Positions 33,901 through 44,437 are shown, counted from the stretch's first letter. The stretch: DNA of 64,000 nucleotides from Rhynchopus euleeides (GCA_963210315.1 OY723284.1:682001-746000), one strand, 5' to 3'. Numbers and translations are program-made. The notes: generated from the letters alone by a model not told the origin.

Positions 33901-34726
33901 CGCCATGCGCATCCATACACCCACCAGCACGTTGATCAGCACGACGCTAATGGGGCAGCCCTGCATGATGCCGTTGGTTGGCAGGAAGCCCTCCCCGATA
34001 GTGCCGCTTACCCGGAAGTGCCGCTGCATTGACCCGTACGCTGCCCGCAGGGTGCGCAGGACTCGGCCGTCGAAGCCGAGCTCCGCAGCTAGACAGAAGG
34101 TCAGGTCAATCGGCACCGTGTCGAAGCATTTCTTAAAGTCTAGGGCGACACCGTACAGTGGCTGTCCTGTGAGGTGGGCCTCTTCGATCCGTGCTGCCAG
34201 GTGCCAGATGAGGTCCTCCGCGCCGTGGCCAGGTCTGCATCCGTGCAAGTCCTCAGGCGCAATGCTCTCCAGCCACTTCAGCGCAGGCTTCACTCGGATT
34301 GCTGCCCACACCCTGTACAGCACGGGAGTGATGCTGATGGGGCGCTGCGACAGCGGCTCACCTGAGCTGCCGGGCTTGGGAATGAGGCAAATCATGGCGT
34401 GCATCAGCTGCTCCGGCCATTCGCCCGATCTCTCGACCTCATTGAACACCTCCGCGAACAACTTGAGGAGGTCCCCTGGGAGTTGCCGCAGCTCGTGCAC
34501 CCTCCAGCCGTGTAGGCCCGGCGAGGTGGATGTAGACATTTTAGCCAGCGCTGTCCCAACGTCTTCTGCCGTAATGGTCTTACACTCCATCTCGGCCGGG
34601 TCAGGGAGGAAGTCGCTGTACCTCTGTCGGAAGGTGTCCCAGCGAGGCTCAGGCGTCGTCGCATACTTCCGGAAGTAGCCCCCCCACGCAGTATCGCTCC
34701 TCAGCAGTTCATCCGCCTCCTTGGGG
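30975..34726 (-). mobile_element. LINE copy 2, 5'-truncated
   Basis: This is a 3.75-kb copy of the LINE at 34742-43474. It starts within ORF2 at the residues PKEADELLRSD and runs to the same 3' end. The 5' junction is immediately at the (AC)n tail of copy 1. RT, RNase H and the Cys/His tail are recognisable, but an in-frame stop near 32434 and a frameshift near 32000 make it non-functional. Downstream of the stop codon the 3' UTR is only about 59 nt before (AC)n. Confidence 0.9.
31034..34726 (-). pseudogene. Broken ORF2 fragment of LINE copy 2 (RT, RNase H, zinc tail)
   Basis: The 34726-32434 part holds RT, including LHGWRVHELRQL, DFKKCFDTVP, NGIMQGCPISV and the catalytic LSFVDDVYA. A TAG replaces the coding position where copy 1 reads PPGMWVALCD. 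The next piece (32433 to about 32010) carries the RNase H start YFDGGARDNG and SNNIAEYE. A shift in frame then leads to 32008-31034, with GDSQVVL, VKRELNVDADALSN and the C-terminal Cys/His segment CALHWKPRC...CCGTHHAGY. It aligns end-to-end with copy 1 from about residue 710. Confidence 0.9.
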
Positions 34727-34741
34727 TGTGTGTGTGTGTGG
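34726..34741. repeat. (GT)n junction between LINE copies
   Basis: A short GT run separates the 3' end of copy 1 (34742) from the truncated 5' end of copy 2 (34726). It is part of the microsatellite that hosts both insertions. Confidence 0.85.
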
Positions 34742-34798
34742 TGACCACGTTTTGTGTGGGGAGATCCTGCGCGGATCATTGCCCACCCCCGCCCATTT

Positions 34799-37700
34799 CT
34801 ACGTCACAGCGGAGGCCCCACTCGGGTTAGAGTGTGGGGCCAACTCAGTGCCACTCCGGGGAGGAGGGCGTGCAGCATAGCCGGCGTGGTGTGCTTGGCA
34901 GCAATGTGGTAGTGTTTTGCCATCGCTGTAGCAGTCACCGCATCGGTCCATGCTGTGGCGTTTGCAGAAGCCCATAGTGACCGGGAGCCCGTCCCCCTCC
35001 TTGTGGTGGTTGCGGCAGCACACCTCCTCCGGGAGGCGCCGCTTCTGGCATGCCGAGCAACGGGGCTTCCAATGCAACTTGCAGGCAAGCACCTTTGCGT
35101 TCCTCCTGGCACCAGGGGGAGCAGTTCGGGGGGCAGCGCCCCTCCGCTCCCATGGGCGCCCTACCCGGCTGTTGGCCTGCCGACCACGCGCCGCCCACTG
35201 CTGGGCCGATTGCTGCCAACCCTCAGGGTAGTGCGGCTGCGGAGCGAAGGTAGCGGCCCACGCCATTCCGCGATCATGGAACACTGTATCCGTCCGGCTG
35301 GGGGCTGGCACAGCCAGGTGCGCTTGGAGGCTGCGCATCACCGACTCAGTGGCAGGGTTCAGCTGGGCCCTCCTCGACAGGCCCGCCGCCACAGATCCAC
35401 CGATCGCCGTGAGGACTGTTGAGTTGGCAGCATGGCCGCAATGCCAGGGCCCAGTGCCTACTTTCGTCACCATGCTGCAGAGCCCCTTCAGCGAGGCAGC
35501 CTTCCCCAGGATACTGCTCTGGAACACCGTGAGGTCCTGCTGGAGCTGCTGCCGTGAGGCCCCCAGCCTTTCAGCCTCGTCCATCGCGGCGTTACTGAGG
35601 GCATCAGCATCTGTGTTGGATTCCCTCTTCACATGCTCGTATGTGAGAGTGAACCTCGGTTGGAGGTCCGCAGCTAGCCGGGACGTGCTGAGGAACAGAG
35701 GACGGAGGGCGGCATCCCGGCACAATGAGTCCCCTTGGAGCTGGCGCAGCACCACCTGGGAGTCGCCCCGCACTGTGACTGGGCCCTCAGGGGCATCACC
35801 CCTCTCGAGGAGGCGCAGACCTGCACGGAGCGCCTCGTACTCAGCAATGTTGTTGCTACGCACGTTCAGCAGCGGGAGTACTTTCTCTGAAACCTTGCAA
35901 CCGTCTTGGTATAGCACCGCCCCTGCCCCCGCCACGGCGAAGGGGGTGCCATTGTCGCGCGCACCACCGTCAAAGTACAGGGTGAGCCCTGGGGCTGTGT
36001 CTGCAGGGATGCGCGAGCGGGCCTCCCTCGCGCCCTTCCTATTCGGGTCCACGTGGGCGGGGGGGCGGATGCGGCGCGTCACGGTGTCTGGGAGGGTAAG
36101 GCCAGTTGATAGCTCGAAGTCCACGGCCAGCTCCATCAGGGTCACAGTATGCTCACTCCCCTGCGGTCCCCACTTTAGGCCCCTTAGCCAGTCGCAGAGG
36201 GCCACCCACATGCCTGGGGGCCGCTTGCCCCACGTCTGCTTGACTTCGGAAGGCGCCAGTGCAGGGATGGAGGCACTCTCGGGGTTAGGGGTGCTCCACT
36301 CCCAGGGGTAGACGGTAGTACGGTGATGGCGCACAGAGCGGTCGAGCAGCCCGTCCTTCTCCTGTCGCGCCGCCAGGACTGCGATGAAGTAGCGGTGGAG
36401 CTGTGCCACGGTGGTGATCCTGTCCGCAAAGGACATGGGCAGCGGCTGCTCGTTCTCCGGGACGCTGTATCTGTAAATGGGCGCCACCCCGCACTGGGCC
36501 AGGCATGCCGGCCAGGCCGTCCGGTCCCTCGCTGCTATGGGGTGCTTCTGGCGGACTGGCTCCCATGCCGCGCAGTCCCACCACAGGTGTGATACCGTCT
36601 CCGGGGTCCCAGATGTGCAGTATCGGCACACCTCCCCCAGACCTGTGCGCCCACGAGCAGGCACCGCCCCTGCAACAACGGAGCGGAGGAGGCCTCGCTG
36701 GTACCCCGTGATTGCAGCGCCCTCTCCCTCCAGGACGCAACGTGTCACCCTCCCGTCAATGCCGTGCTCTGCTCCTTGGAAGTCGTCTCTGCGTTCGGCC
36801 AGCTTCTTCGCCGTTGCGTTACGCAGGGATTGGCGGAGGTCGTGTGCAAAGATAGCCCAGGCGCTCGGTGTTGCAGCAACAGGGTCGAAGGTGACATCGC
36901 GACCAGCTTCGTCAGTGTAAGCCAGGGTGGTCGCAGCACTCCAGCGCCATTCAATCCCCTGCAGGGCGGCCCAGAAAAGCGCGAAGGGGCCTGTCCCCTC
37001 AAGCCTCTCTCTACTCCCCCAGGCTGCCTCGGACAGCACCCTGCTGTGACTCCACTTTTTGATCTGCTTGGCCCATGTGGTGATCTGCCGGTAGGGGGGG
37101 GCGACAGCGGGGTCCACCCGGTGCGCCTGATGGAGGACACACAGCACAATCTCCTGTGCTCTGCGAGGTGGGCCAGACCAGAGCGCGGCGACGAAGAGGC
37201 CCCTCCATCGCCTGATGTCCTTGCTGTCCCAACGAGTTACGAGGGCATCGTAATATAGTCGAGCCCCTGCCGTCATCGCCGCCGCCTGCCCTTTCCATTG
37301 CACCGGCAGGGGCAGCGCTGAGGTTCTGCGGAGGTTCTGCTGCGCACCTTCCTTCCGGCGGGCGATGCGCTCGGACTGGGGCGCTGTGCGCCCTTCCCTG
37401 ATCAGGCGCGCGTGTAGCATGGCCCCGAGACAGTCGAAGCTGTTGCGCTGCCGGAGGGGAGTGGCCTCGCCATCCCTTGCCCGGTACATAATCCGGAGCG
37501 GCCCGGGGGATGTCGAGAAAACGTGAGACTTGATTTCTGCACAAATAGCCATCCCGGTGTCGTGGGAGAAACCCGCAGAGTCGTCTACAACGTCTTGCAG
37601 GATCTCCGGGCTGGGGGCTGTGGCGTATACGTCGTCAACGAAAGACAGCGCCCTTGTGTCCTGCCGGTGCTCGACCATCCTCATCCACACACCCACCAGC

Positions 37701-40642
37701 ACGTTAATCAGCACGACACTGATGGGGCAACCCTGCATGATGCCGTTAGTTGGCAGGAAGCCTTCCCCGATGGTGCCGCTCGCCCGGAAGTGCCGCTGCA
37801 TCGTCCTGTACGCTGCTCGCAGGGTGCGCAGGACACGGGCGTCGAAACCGAGCTCCGCAGCCAGGCGGAAGGTGAGGTCGATTGGCACCGTGTCGAAGCA
37901 CTTCTTGAAGTCGAGGGCGACTCCGTGCAGCGGTCGCCCTGTGAGGTGGGCTTCTTCAATACGTGCCGCCAGGTGCCAGATGAGGTCCTCCGCACCGTGG
38001 CCAGGCCGGCAGCCGTGCAGGTCTTCGGGCGCGATGATCTCCAACCACTTCAGTGCCGGTTTCACCCGGATAGCTGCCCACACTCTGTACAGCACGGGGG
38101 TGATACTGATGGGGCGCTGCGACAGTGGCTCTCCTGAGCTGCCAGGCTTGGGGATGAGGCAGATCATGGCGTGCATCAGCTGCTCCGGCCACTCGCCCGA
38201 CCGTTCAACTTCGTTGAACACCTCCGCGAAGAGCCTGAGGAGTTCGTGCGGGAGTTGTCTCAGTTCGTGGACCCGCCAACCGTGCAGGCCCGGCGAGGTG
38301 GACGTGGACATCTTGGCCAAGGCCTTCCCAACGTCTTCTGCCGTGATGGTCTTGCACTCCATGTCAGCCACCTCGGGGAGAAAGCGGAGGTACTTTTGGC
38401 GGAAGGTGTCCCACCGGGGCTCTGGCGTCGTTGCGTACTTACGGAAGTACCCTCCCCACGCCGTGTCGCTCCTCAGCAGCTCGTCCGCCTCCTTGGGGCA
38501 GGCCGTGAAAGAGCCGTCTTCGCGCCGCATGAAGGTGGCTGGAGCGCAGAAGCGATCTGCGAGGTACGCGAACACCTGCCCTGCCTCGTATGTCCAAGCT
38601 TTCTGCATCCTCGCCTTCCACGTGCGGATCCTCGCGTCGCGGAGCCTGTCGAACATGCCCCTCTGCGACCCCTCCAAGGCAATGAGGGCCTGCTCCAGGA
38701 TCTCCAGGTCCGGCAACTGCGAGGTTGTGTTCGTCAGCGCTGCTTGCAGCCCCTGGGGGAGGCCCCCCTCCCTCAGGCGTTTCTTTGCGGCGCTCCAGGC
38801 GTGCTTCTCCCCATTCGTGAGGCCGTACGGTGCATCGGCTTGCAGTCGCTTGAGACCCTCTTGGACGAGGCATCGGAGGTTCCCCAACAGTCCGTCCTTC
38901 GCCCGGGTGTTCGTGTCACCGGCCCCCCGTGCAGAGGCGGGGTGGTGCTTGGTGGCCGCCCGCGACCACTGCATGTGGTAGCCCTCCGCTCTGCCTGTGT
39001 AGGCCGCTTCCTGCCTCTCCAGGTGGCCTACATGGACACGCTTTAGGAAACGCTCGCCGCAGGTGGAGGCTCGGTGGAGGAGCTGCGCGGCCGTTGCTCC
39101 GTGGCGCAGTTCCCCCTCTGCAAGCACGTCCTGCATTATCCCTCTCGCCGCAGCGTCTCCCAGCTTGGGCTTACCCGCAGGGAAAGGGGTGGGAAGAATG
39201 CAGATCTTTTTGGGGCGGCGGAAGGCAGTGAGGTCTAGGTCTACAAAAAGCGGGCAGTGCGTGGGTATGTCGTAGTCCCCCCGCTTCGCCACCTCAACGC
39301 GACGCAGGGCCGGCGCTGCGCAGGAGTTCATCAGGCAGATGTCCAGCCGAGTGCCGTTCTCCGACGCCCAGCACGTGTTCTGCACGCTCTGTTGTGCGAG
39401 CTCCGCATGCGTCGTCGCCGCGTCGACCCAGCCGCCCACCCGGCACGCCTGGGACAGCGTGGCGCTGGTTTCCGGGTTGGTGTTGAGGTCCCCCATCAGT
39501 AGCACGGGCACCTGCCCCAACCCAGCTGCGAGGTCGAGCGTCTCTTGCAGGAGGGCTTCCCGCTGCTCACCCACTTCGGTCCCCGAGTGGCCGTACACGC
39601 TCAGGATATGAAGCGCCGTTTTCCCGTCTCCAATCGCTAGCACTACGTGCACCATGCGGGTACTGTCGTACAACTTCTGCTCCTGCGCGGTCTTCGGCTG
39701 CACCACTTGCGCGACAAGGCCCTCCTTCGCCATGACAGCCACACCTCCGGGCCTTGTTTGTTCGCGGCCGTTCGCGCCTGCGACCCTGGGCATGCCCTTG
39801 CCCCAGTGCATAGCCCAGCCGTGGGCTGCGAAGTAGCCGTTGTGCGTGCCCTTGCTCGGGTCCGGGACTCGGGTTTCCTGCAGGGCCACAACATCCGCCT
39901 TCAGGCCCGCCACGTCGCCTAGGTGCGTCTGCAGTGACGTTACGTTCGCTGTCGCCAGCCTGATCACTCCCGGTGTTGTTAGTTGATATGCAGGATGCCG
40001 CAATCGCCGCGGGGGCGGTGACGCTGTGGACCCCTGGACGGGCGTAGGCACTCGCGTCCCGTCCGCTGTGGCCGGGGTGGGCATAGGAAGGGCTGCAGGG
40101 ATGTCCCACTGGTTCGTCGGCGTCACAGCTAGCTCCCGGGCCAGGCTAAGGGGGAAACGGAGCACATCGTAGTGGAAGGGCCTCCACGTAAGGCCCAGCA
40201 CCTTGGCTCCCTCCCCACACCGGGTCATGCATTGCTTGCTGTTGGAGGCGAGCAGCCACACCTGGGCATCCAGAACTTCTGCCGCAACCCGGAGGGTAGC
40301 CGCGTCTCCGTATGTCCCCGGGCGCGTCTGCTTCTCGACGTAGTCGTCGTAGGATGTAGGGGCCTGCGGGTCATCGTGGTCGGGCACGTACGAGGCCCTG
40401 CGCTCTGCGTTTTGCCGCATGGACGACGCCACCGCTGCACGCAACCCGCCTGCTGTCCACTCCGCGCACTGCTCTGCAAGGCCGGCGTACTGGCAGTTGC
40501 CGTCCTTCGGCACTGGTACCCGGAGCGCCATCAGTCTCCTTGCAGCATGCGTCAACCACTGCTCGTCTTGCTCTATGGTGGAGGGGGAGTACTCCTGTCC
40601 CCCCCCACGGAGGCGCCGGGGTTCTCCTGCCCCTGTCGCCAA
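34799..40642 (-). CDS. LINE ORF2: OTU protease, AP-like endonuclease, reverse transcriptase, RNase H
   Basis: The protein has 1,947 residues. It starts with an OTU-like cysteine protease at about 40-175: PKDGNCQYAGLAEQ with Cys50, and RPFHYDVLRF with His157. An exonuclease/endonuclease/phosphatase domain follows at about 226-480 (LATANVTSLQ, ALQETRV, LLMGDLNTNPE, and a terminal THCPLFVDL). RT occupies about 770-1080, with RPISITPVLYRVW, DFKKCFDTVP, NGIMQGCPIS and FVDD near 1000. RNase H I is at about 1550-1690 (YFDGGARDNG, NNIAEYEAL, RGDSQVVLR, DADALSN). A Cys/His-rich tail at about 1855-1925 could bind nucleic acid. It nicks target DNA and copies its own RNA there. The role of OTU is unknown; polyprotein or host-ubiquitin processing is a guess. 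Confidence 0.92.
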   Translation of the reverse strand: MATGAGEPRRLRGGGQEYSPSTIEQDEQWLTHAARRLMALRVPVPKDGNCQYAGLAEQCAEWTAGGLRAAVASSMRQNAERRASYVPDHDDPQAPTSYDDYVEKQTRPGTYGDAATLRVAAEVLDAQVWLLASNSKQCMTRCGEGAKVLGLTWRPFHYDVLRFPLSLARELAVTPTNQWDIPAALPMPTPATADGTRVPTPVQGSTASPPPRRLRHPAYQLTTPGVIRLATANVTSLQTHLGDVAGLKADVVALQETRVPDPSKGTHNGYFAAHGWAMHWGKGMPRVAGANGREQTRPGGVAVMAKEGLVAQVVQPKTAQEQKLYDSTRMVHVVLAIGDGKTALHILSVYGHSGTEVGEQREALLQETLDLAAGLGQVPVLLMGDLNTNPETSATLSQACRVGGWVDAATTHAELAQQSVQNTCWASENGTRLDICLMNSCAAPALRRVEVAKRGDYDIPTHCPLFVDLDLTAFRRPKKICILPTPFPAGKPKLGDAAARGIMQDVLAEGELRHGATAAQLLHRASTCGERFLKRVHVGHLERQEAAYTGRAEGYHMQWSRAATKHHPASARGAGDTNTRAKDGLLGNLRCLVQEGLKRLQADAPYGLTNGEKHAWSAAKKRLREGGLPQGLQAALTNTTSQLPDLEILEQALIALEGSQRGMFDRLRDARIRTWKARMQKAWTYEAGQVFAYLADRFCAPATFMRREDGSFTACPKEADELLRSDTAWGGYFRKYATTPEPRWDTFRQKYLRFLPEVADMECKTITAEDVGKALAKMSTSTSPGLHGWRVHELRQLPHELLRLFAEVFNEVERSGEWPEQLMHAMICLIPKPGSSGEPLSQRPISITPVLYRVWAAIRVKPALKWLEIIAPEDLHGCRPGHGAEDLIWHLAARIEEAHLTGRPLHGVALDFKKCFDTVPIDLTFRLAAELGFDARVLRTLRAAYRTMQRHFRASGTIGEGFLPTNGIMQGCPISVVLINVLVGVWMRMVEHRQDTRALSFVDDVYATAPSPEILQDVVDDSAGFSHDTGMAICAEIKSHVFSTSPGPLRIMYRARDGEATPLRQRNSFDCLGAMLHARLIREGRTAPQSERIARRKEGAQQNLRRTSALPLPVQWKGQAAAMTAGARLYYDALVTRWDSKDIRRWRGLFVAALWSGPPRRAQEIVLCVLHQAHRVDPAVAPPYRQITTWAKQIKKWSHSRVLSEAAWGSRERLEGTGPFALFWAALQGIEWRWSAATTLAYTDEAGRDVTFDPVAATPSAWAIFAHDLRQSLRNATAKKLAERRDDFQGAEHGIDGRVTRCVLEGEGAAITGYQRGLLRSVVAGAVPARGRTGLGEVCRYCTSGTPETVSHLWWDCAAWEPVRQKHPIAARDRTAWPACLAQCGVAPIYRYSVPENEQPLPMSFADRITTVAQLHRYFIAVLAARQEKDGLLDRSVRHHRTTVYPWEWSTPNPESASIPALAPSEVKQTWGKRPPGMWVALCDWLRGLKWGPQGSEHTVTLMELAVDFELSTGLTLPDTVTRRIRPPAHVDPNRKGAREARSRIPADTAPGLTLYFDGGARDNGTPFAVAGAGAVLYQDGCKVSEKVLPLLNVRSNNIAEYEALRAGLRLLERGDAPEGPVTVRGDSQVVLRQLQGDSLCRDAALRPLFLSTSRLAADLQPRFTLTYEHVKRESNTDADALSNAAMDEAERLGASRQQLQQDLTVFQSSILGKAASLKGLCSMVTKVGTGPWHCGHAANSTVLTAIGGSVAAGLSRRAQLNPATESVMRSLQAHLAVPAPSRTDTVFHDRGMAWAATFAPQPHYPEGWQQSAQQWAARGRQANSRVGRPWERRGAAPRTAPPGARRNAKVLACKLHWKPRCSACQKRRLPEEVCCRNHHKEGDGLPVTMGFCKRHSMDRCGDCYSDGKTLPHCCQAHHAGYAARPPPRSGTELAPHSNPSGASAVT

Positions 40643-40924
40643 ATCTACGGGGTCCCAGCACGGGGCCGTTGCCCGGGTATCTCCTGCCCGTACAGCGGCT
40701 CGGCTGGGTCTAGGTGGGGTTGGGGGTGATGTTGGGGTTGGGGTTCTACTTGGGGTGTGTGGAGGTGTTTGTATACGCCCCGAGACCTCCTGTTTCTCGG
40801 GGTGGGGTGCGGCTGGGGGCCCGACGGCGAACGTGATTTGTCCCCAGACGTGGTCGGCACCCCGGCCAGGGGGAACGTTAATCTCCTGCGCGGGTCCCCC
40901 CCGCTGGCCGGAGCGCCCGCCCCC

Positions 40925-43448
40925 CTATTCCTCATCCGGCTTCTGCGGGTAGGGGGTAAGGCGGTTGGAACGAGGCTTCAGGTACGCCGTGATGGAGGCC
41001 TGCCTGGTCCTCCCGTTCCTGCTGGCTCCCGGCACCCTACAGGGTGGGGCCTCATCCCCGCCAACTGCCGTGGGCGTCAGGGCTTCGAGGAGGGGTGGGG
41101 CCGGCGGGGCAGGCTGGGCAGGCGGCGCCGGTGCTGCCGGCGGCACTGCTGCTGGCTGCGCTGGGGTCGGGGCGGCGCTCGACGTTGTTGGTGCCCCGGG
41201 TGCCATAGGTGTCACGGGTTTACTGCTCGAATCACTGGGCGGGGCAGGGGCGGAGGAGTCAGAGGCGGCGGAGGTGGCAGAGGTGGTGGTGGTGGTGGTG
41301 GTGGTGGTGCTGGGGGAGGAGCGGGCGGGTTTTGTGGGTGCTGGCAGGGCATCCGCAGCCGGCCCGGCCGTGGGCCCCGCCGGCGGTTTGCCCTTCGCCC
41401 CCTTGGACGCACCCAGCCCCTTTGTGGCAGCGCTCAGCTCCCGCCTCACGGAGATGAGCATCTCCTGGTGTTGCAGCTTGCGCTGCTCCTCCGCGTCGCG
41501 CACCCCCTCTAGCAGGCCCTGCCAGCTCTGCCCGAGCTCGCTGGCCTGCTGCGTCAGCTGGCGCTGCACCCTCTCGCCCTCCTCCTTCCCTGCCTGTTGG
41601 AGGTCAGCTCGAAGGGTAGTGTCGAGCTGGGTTGCCTTCTCGGCAAGGGCCTTGAGCTGCTGGGCCCCGTGCCGCGCCATCTGCGCCTCGCAGGTCCCCC
41701 GCAGCTCCCCACACACCTCATCCAGGCGGCTCTGGAGGCGGGCCACCTGCTCCCCGGTCGCCCGCTCCGACTGCTGCTGGGCGGCCGTGGCGTCCTTGCG
41801 GTCAGCCTCGCAGGAGGCCCGCAGGTCGCGCACCGTGACCCCCAGGCGCTCCGTCTGCCGCCGCAGCTCGCCCACCGCGGCTTCCCCCTGCTGCGCCTCC
41901 CACGCCCTGCGGAGCTCCGCCACCGCCGCGTCCAGGCGCTGCTGCTCCTGCCCGCGCTGCGCCTCCAGGTCGGCCCTGACCGCGTCCACCTCCGCCTGGA
42001 GCTGCTGCGCCTGGTGGTGGGAGAGGGGCGTCTGCTCGCTCGCCTCCGCGGCTTGCAGGCTCAGCATGGCCTTGCAAGCGCCGCTGAGGCGCTCCTCAAG
42101 CGCCCGGTGCTTGAGGTCCCGCTGCGCGAGCTGGCCCTGCATGTCGGCCTCGAGGGCCTTGTGGCTGGCCTCCCAGCCCTTGCGCGACGCAGTCAGATCC
42201 GTCGCATGCGCGCGGCCTTGCCCCTCCAAGGCGGTGAGCCCAGCAGCCAGCTTCTGCAGATCCGTGCTCGCTGCTGCCTCACCCACCGCCTTGCCCAGCC
42301 CTCCGACATGCTCGCGGAGGCGGGAGACCGTCACGCCCATCGACTGCTGGTGCTTCGCGACCTCCAGGAGCTGGGCCTTGTGCTCCTTTAGTTCACGCTC
42401 CGTTTTCAGTGTGGACGTAGTGGCTGTAGTGGTGGGGGGTGTGGTGGTGGGGCGCTCCTGGAGGCTCTTCAGCAGGGCCCCTTGCGCCTGCAGCTGCTCC
42501 TCCTGGCGGCCGAGGCGGTCCCCCATGCGCTGCATCTGCAGCTCGTGCTGCTGGGCGTGGCTGTCCAGCCGGGCCTCGAGCAGCGCCACCTGCTCGGCGT
42601 GCTGCTCCCCCTGGCGGCGCAGGCGGTCTTCGAGCCACTGCTCTGACAGGCCCGGGTGCCCCTGCATCGCCTCCATCCGCTGCCCCAGCTCGCCCTGCCG
42701 TGCCTGCTGGGTCAGCAGCTGGGCCTCCAGCCGCTTGCGGTGGCCGTCCTGGTCCTGCAGGAGGCGGCGCAGGCCCTGCAGCTCGGCTTGACAAGCCGCG
42801 CCGTCGCCCTGCGTGGCGGAGTCGGCGGCGGCAGGTGCGGGGTCATGCCCGAGCTCCCGCAGGCGCCCGGCGAGCTTCTCCAGATCCTTCTGGAGCTGGG
42901 CAGCTCTCTGCTGTGCCTGCTGCGCCTGCTGCTTCGCCGCCGCTGCTGCTCCGCCACCACGCCCGGTCCGCCCAACCGTGCCGCTGGCCTGCGACTTCGC
43001 AGACCTTCCCGCCTTCGCGGCCGTGGCGCGCTCCTCCTGGAGCCTGTCGCGGACGCTCTCATAGCGCCGCTTCAGGCGGAGCACCTCCTCGGCCTGCTTC
43101 TTCGCGGCCGCCTCCCTCTGCTTCTGCTCCTCGAGGAGCAGCGTGTCCGTCAGGACCACCTCCTTCCCGTTGACTACTAGAGTCCATGTGGGGGGGGTGC
43201 CGTGGGTGGGGGGTTGCTCGGCAGCGAGGACGGCGACGCCGCCCTCCAGGCTGTCCAGCGCCGCCTCCCACCGGAGGTGGTCGAGAATGGTGCGCACGTG
43301 GGCGGCACCATAGAGGGGGGGAAGGGGTTGGAGCTCGTATCTGCGAGGTTCCGTGAATTCGAGGGGGGGCAGGGGGGCGGCCTGTTGGCCACCGGCCTGG
43401 GAGCCGGTGTTCCCGGAGGAGACCCCGTGGAGGTCGGCCTGTGACATC
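40925..43448 (-). CDS. LINE ORF1: coiled-coil protein
   Basis: The start MSQADLHG is chosen because it lies 26 nt inside the 5' (CA)n boundary. An upstream in-frame ATG would lie beyond the microsatellite. The protein has about 840 residues. After a short N-terminal globular part (about 30-110) it is a long Ala/Gln/Glu/Arg-rich coiled coil (about 110-650), then a Pro/Ser/Thr-rich disordered tail with Thr runs. The C-terminus is basic (QASITAYLKPRSNRLTPYP). Its position, strand and the flanking microsatellites imply an RNA-binding ORF1, but no RRM or zinc knuckle is seen. An unrelated host gene is the alternative, less likely because the LINE boundary lies outside it. Confidence 0.7.
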
Positions 43449-43473
43449 CTGCCCGTGTATCCCTCTCTCCTCC

Positions 43474-43474
<1 letters not shown>

Positions 43475-43500
<26 letters not shown>
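43475..43500. repeat. (TG)13 microsatellite at 5' end of the LINE
   Basis: Thirteen TG units lie immediately upstream (minus strand) of the LINE leader. With the LINE copies removed, this would be continuous with the runs at 34726 and 30951. Confidence 0.9.
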
Positions 43501-43504
<4 letters not shown>

Positions 43505-43728
43505 TTGTGGTGATGAAGGGGCAGGTGGAGGTGCACAGCGACAAGGGGGGGAAATGGGTGTCGCTCGATATACCAAGGCATGCGACCGTGTGGGCGAGGG
43601 GATGGGCAGCAAGGAGTGCACAGCAAAGGCGGATGATGAGGATGTGGAGGGTGGGGGGGACAGAAACAGCTCACCAGCAGTGATACTGTCCCTGACTACT
43701 GAAGGATGGCCAAAGCCCTGTGTGCCTA

Positions 43729-44147
43729 GGGCAGTGATGTAGAAATACGGATACCTACCCCCCCCCCCCCGTGTTTAAGTCCCCTCGGCGGCCAATTTTC
43801 CCGAAGGGACTTAAACACCCCGGTCTAGTAGTTTGGTTGGGGGGCATTTTTTCTCGATTTTTCCAGGTGTCCGTTGGCGGACCACCAGGATGTGAGGCAC
43901 GTGTGGAGGCCAGGGAGGGAGCCTGGGGGCTTCGGATACCCGCACGTGGCCCGGGCTGCCCCGCAGGGGGCAGTCCGGGTCACGTCGCTCGTCCTCATCC
44001 ACAGTATGGGTGGGTACAGCCACGGATGATCCCATGTCACGTCCCCCACCAAGTATATGGACCGTATCCTGACCGTATCCTATCGATTTCTGGAAAATTT
44101 GAATACGGATACGGATACGTATCCACCGTATCCTAACATCACTGCCC
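43729..44147. mobile_element. TA-type inverted-repeat element D
   Basis: The inverted ends are GGGCAGTGATGT and ACATCACTGCCC. TA precedes it (43727-43728) and TC plus a G14 run follow. The subterminal sequence has GATACGGATACG repeats. An internal hairpin is formed by GTGTTTAAGTCCC and GGGACTTAAACAC (about 43774-43813). It shares terminal sequence with element B and GATACG motifs with element C. It is noncoding. Confidence 0.7.
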
Positions 44148-44437
44148 TCGGGGGGGGGGGGGGCAGTTGTGTGATCTCATGAGGGGGCATTGGTGCTTCG
44201 CTCGGTGCCTACGGAACACAAAAGGGAAAGGCCTCACGAGGGTGGGGCATGCTGAGACGCCTCCACATGGTGGCTCAGAGAAGCGGGCAGTGCTAGAGAA
44301 TAAGAAGCAGAGGCACAGAGTGTCGACTCCTGTTGTCCGACAAACATCACTGCAGAAACCGCATCGTGCGACCGGCAGAGGGCAACGCCACGCCCCCTGA
44401 TGCATGCCTCAACGCAACACGATCCGTGGGCACACCA

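Larger units (their letters stand above)
34742..43474 (-). mobile_element. Full-length non-LTR retrotransposon (LINE), (AC)n-targeted
   Basis: This is an 8.7-kb element on the minus strand. It has a short leader, ORF1 (43448-40925, coiled coil), a spacer of 282 nt, ORF2 (40642-34799), and a 57-nt 3' UTR, with no poly(A). Both outer boundaries are (AC)n/(TG)n repeats (43475-43500 and 34726-34741), which indicates insertion into that microsatellite. The order endonuclease, RT, RNase H in one ORF fits APE-type LINEs of the I/R1-like branch. The N-terminal OTU-like protease domain is unusual. Both frames are open, so this copy may be recent. Confidence 0.9.

Noticed and set aside
40965-42791. 608-codon plus-strand frame antisense to LINE ORF1
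   Set aside because: Ser/Cys/Arg-rich translation typical of the reverse strand of a GC-rich coiled-coil gene.
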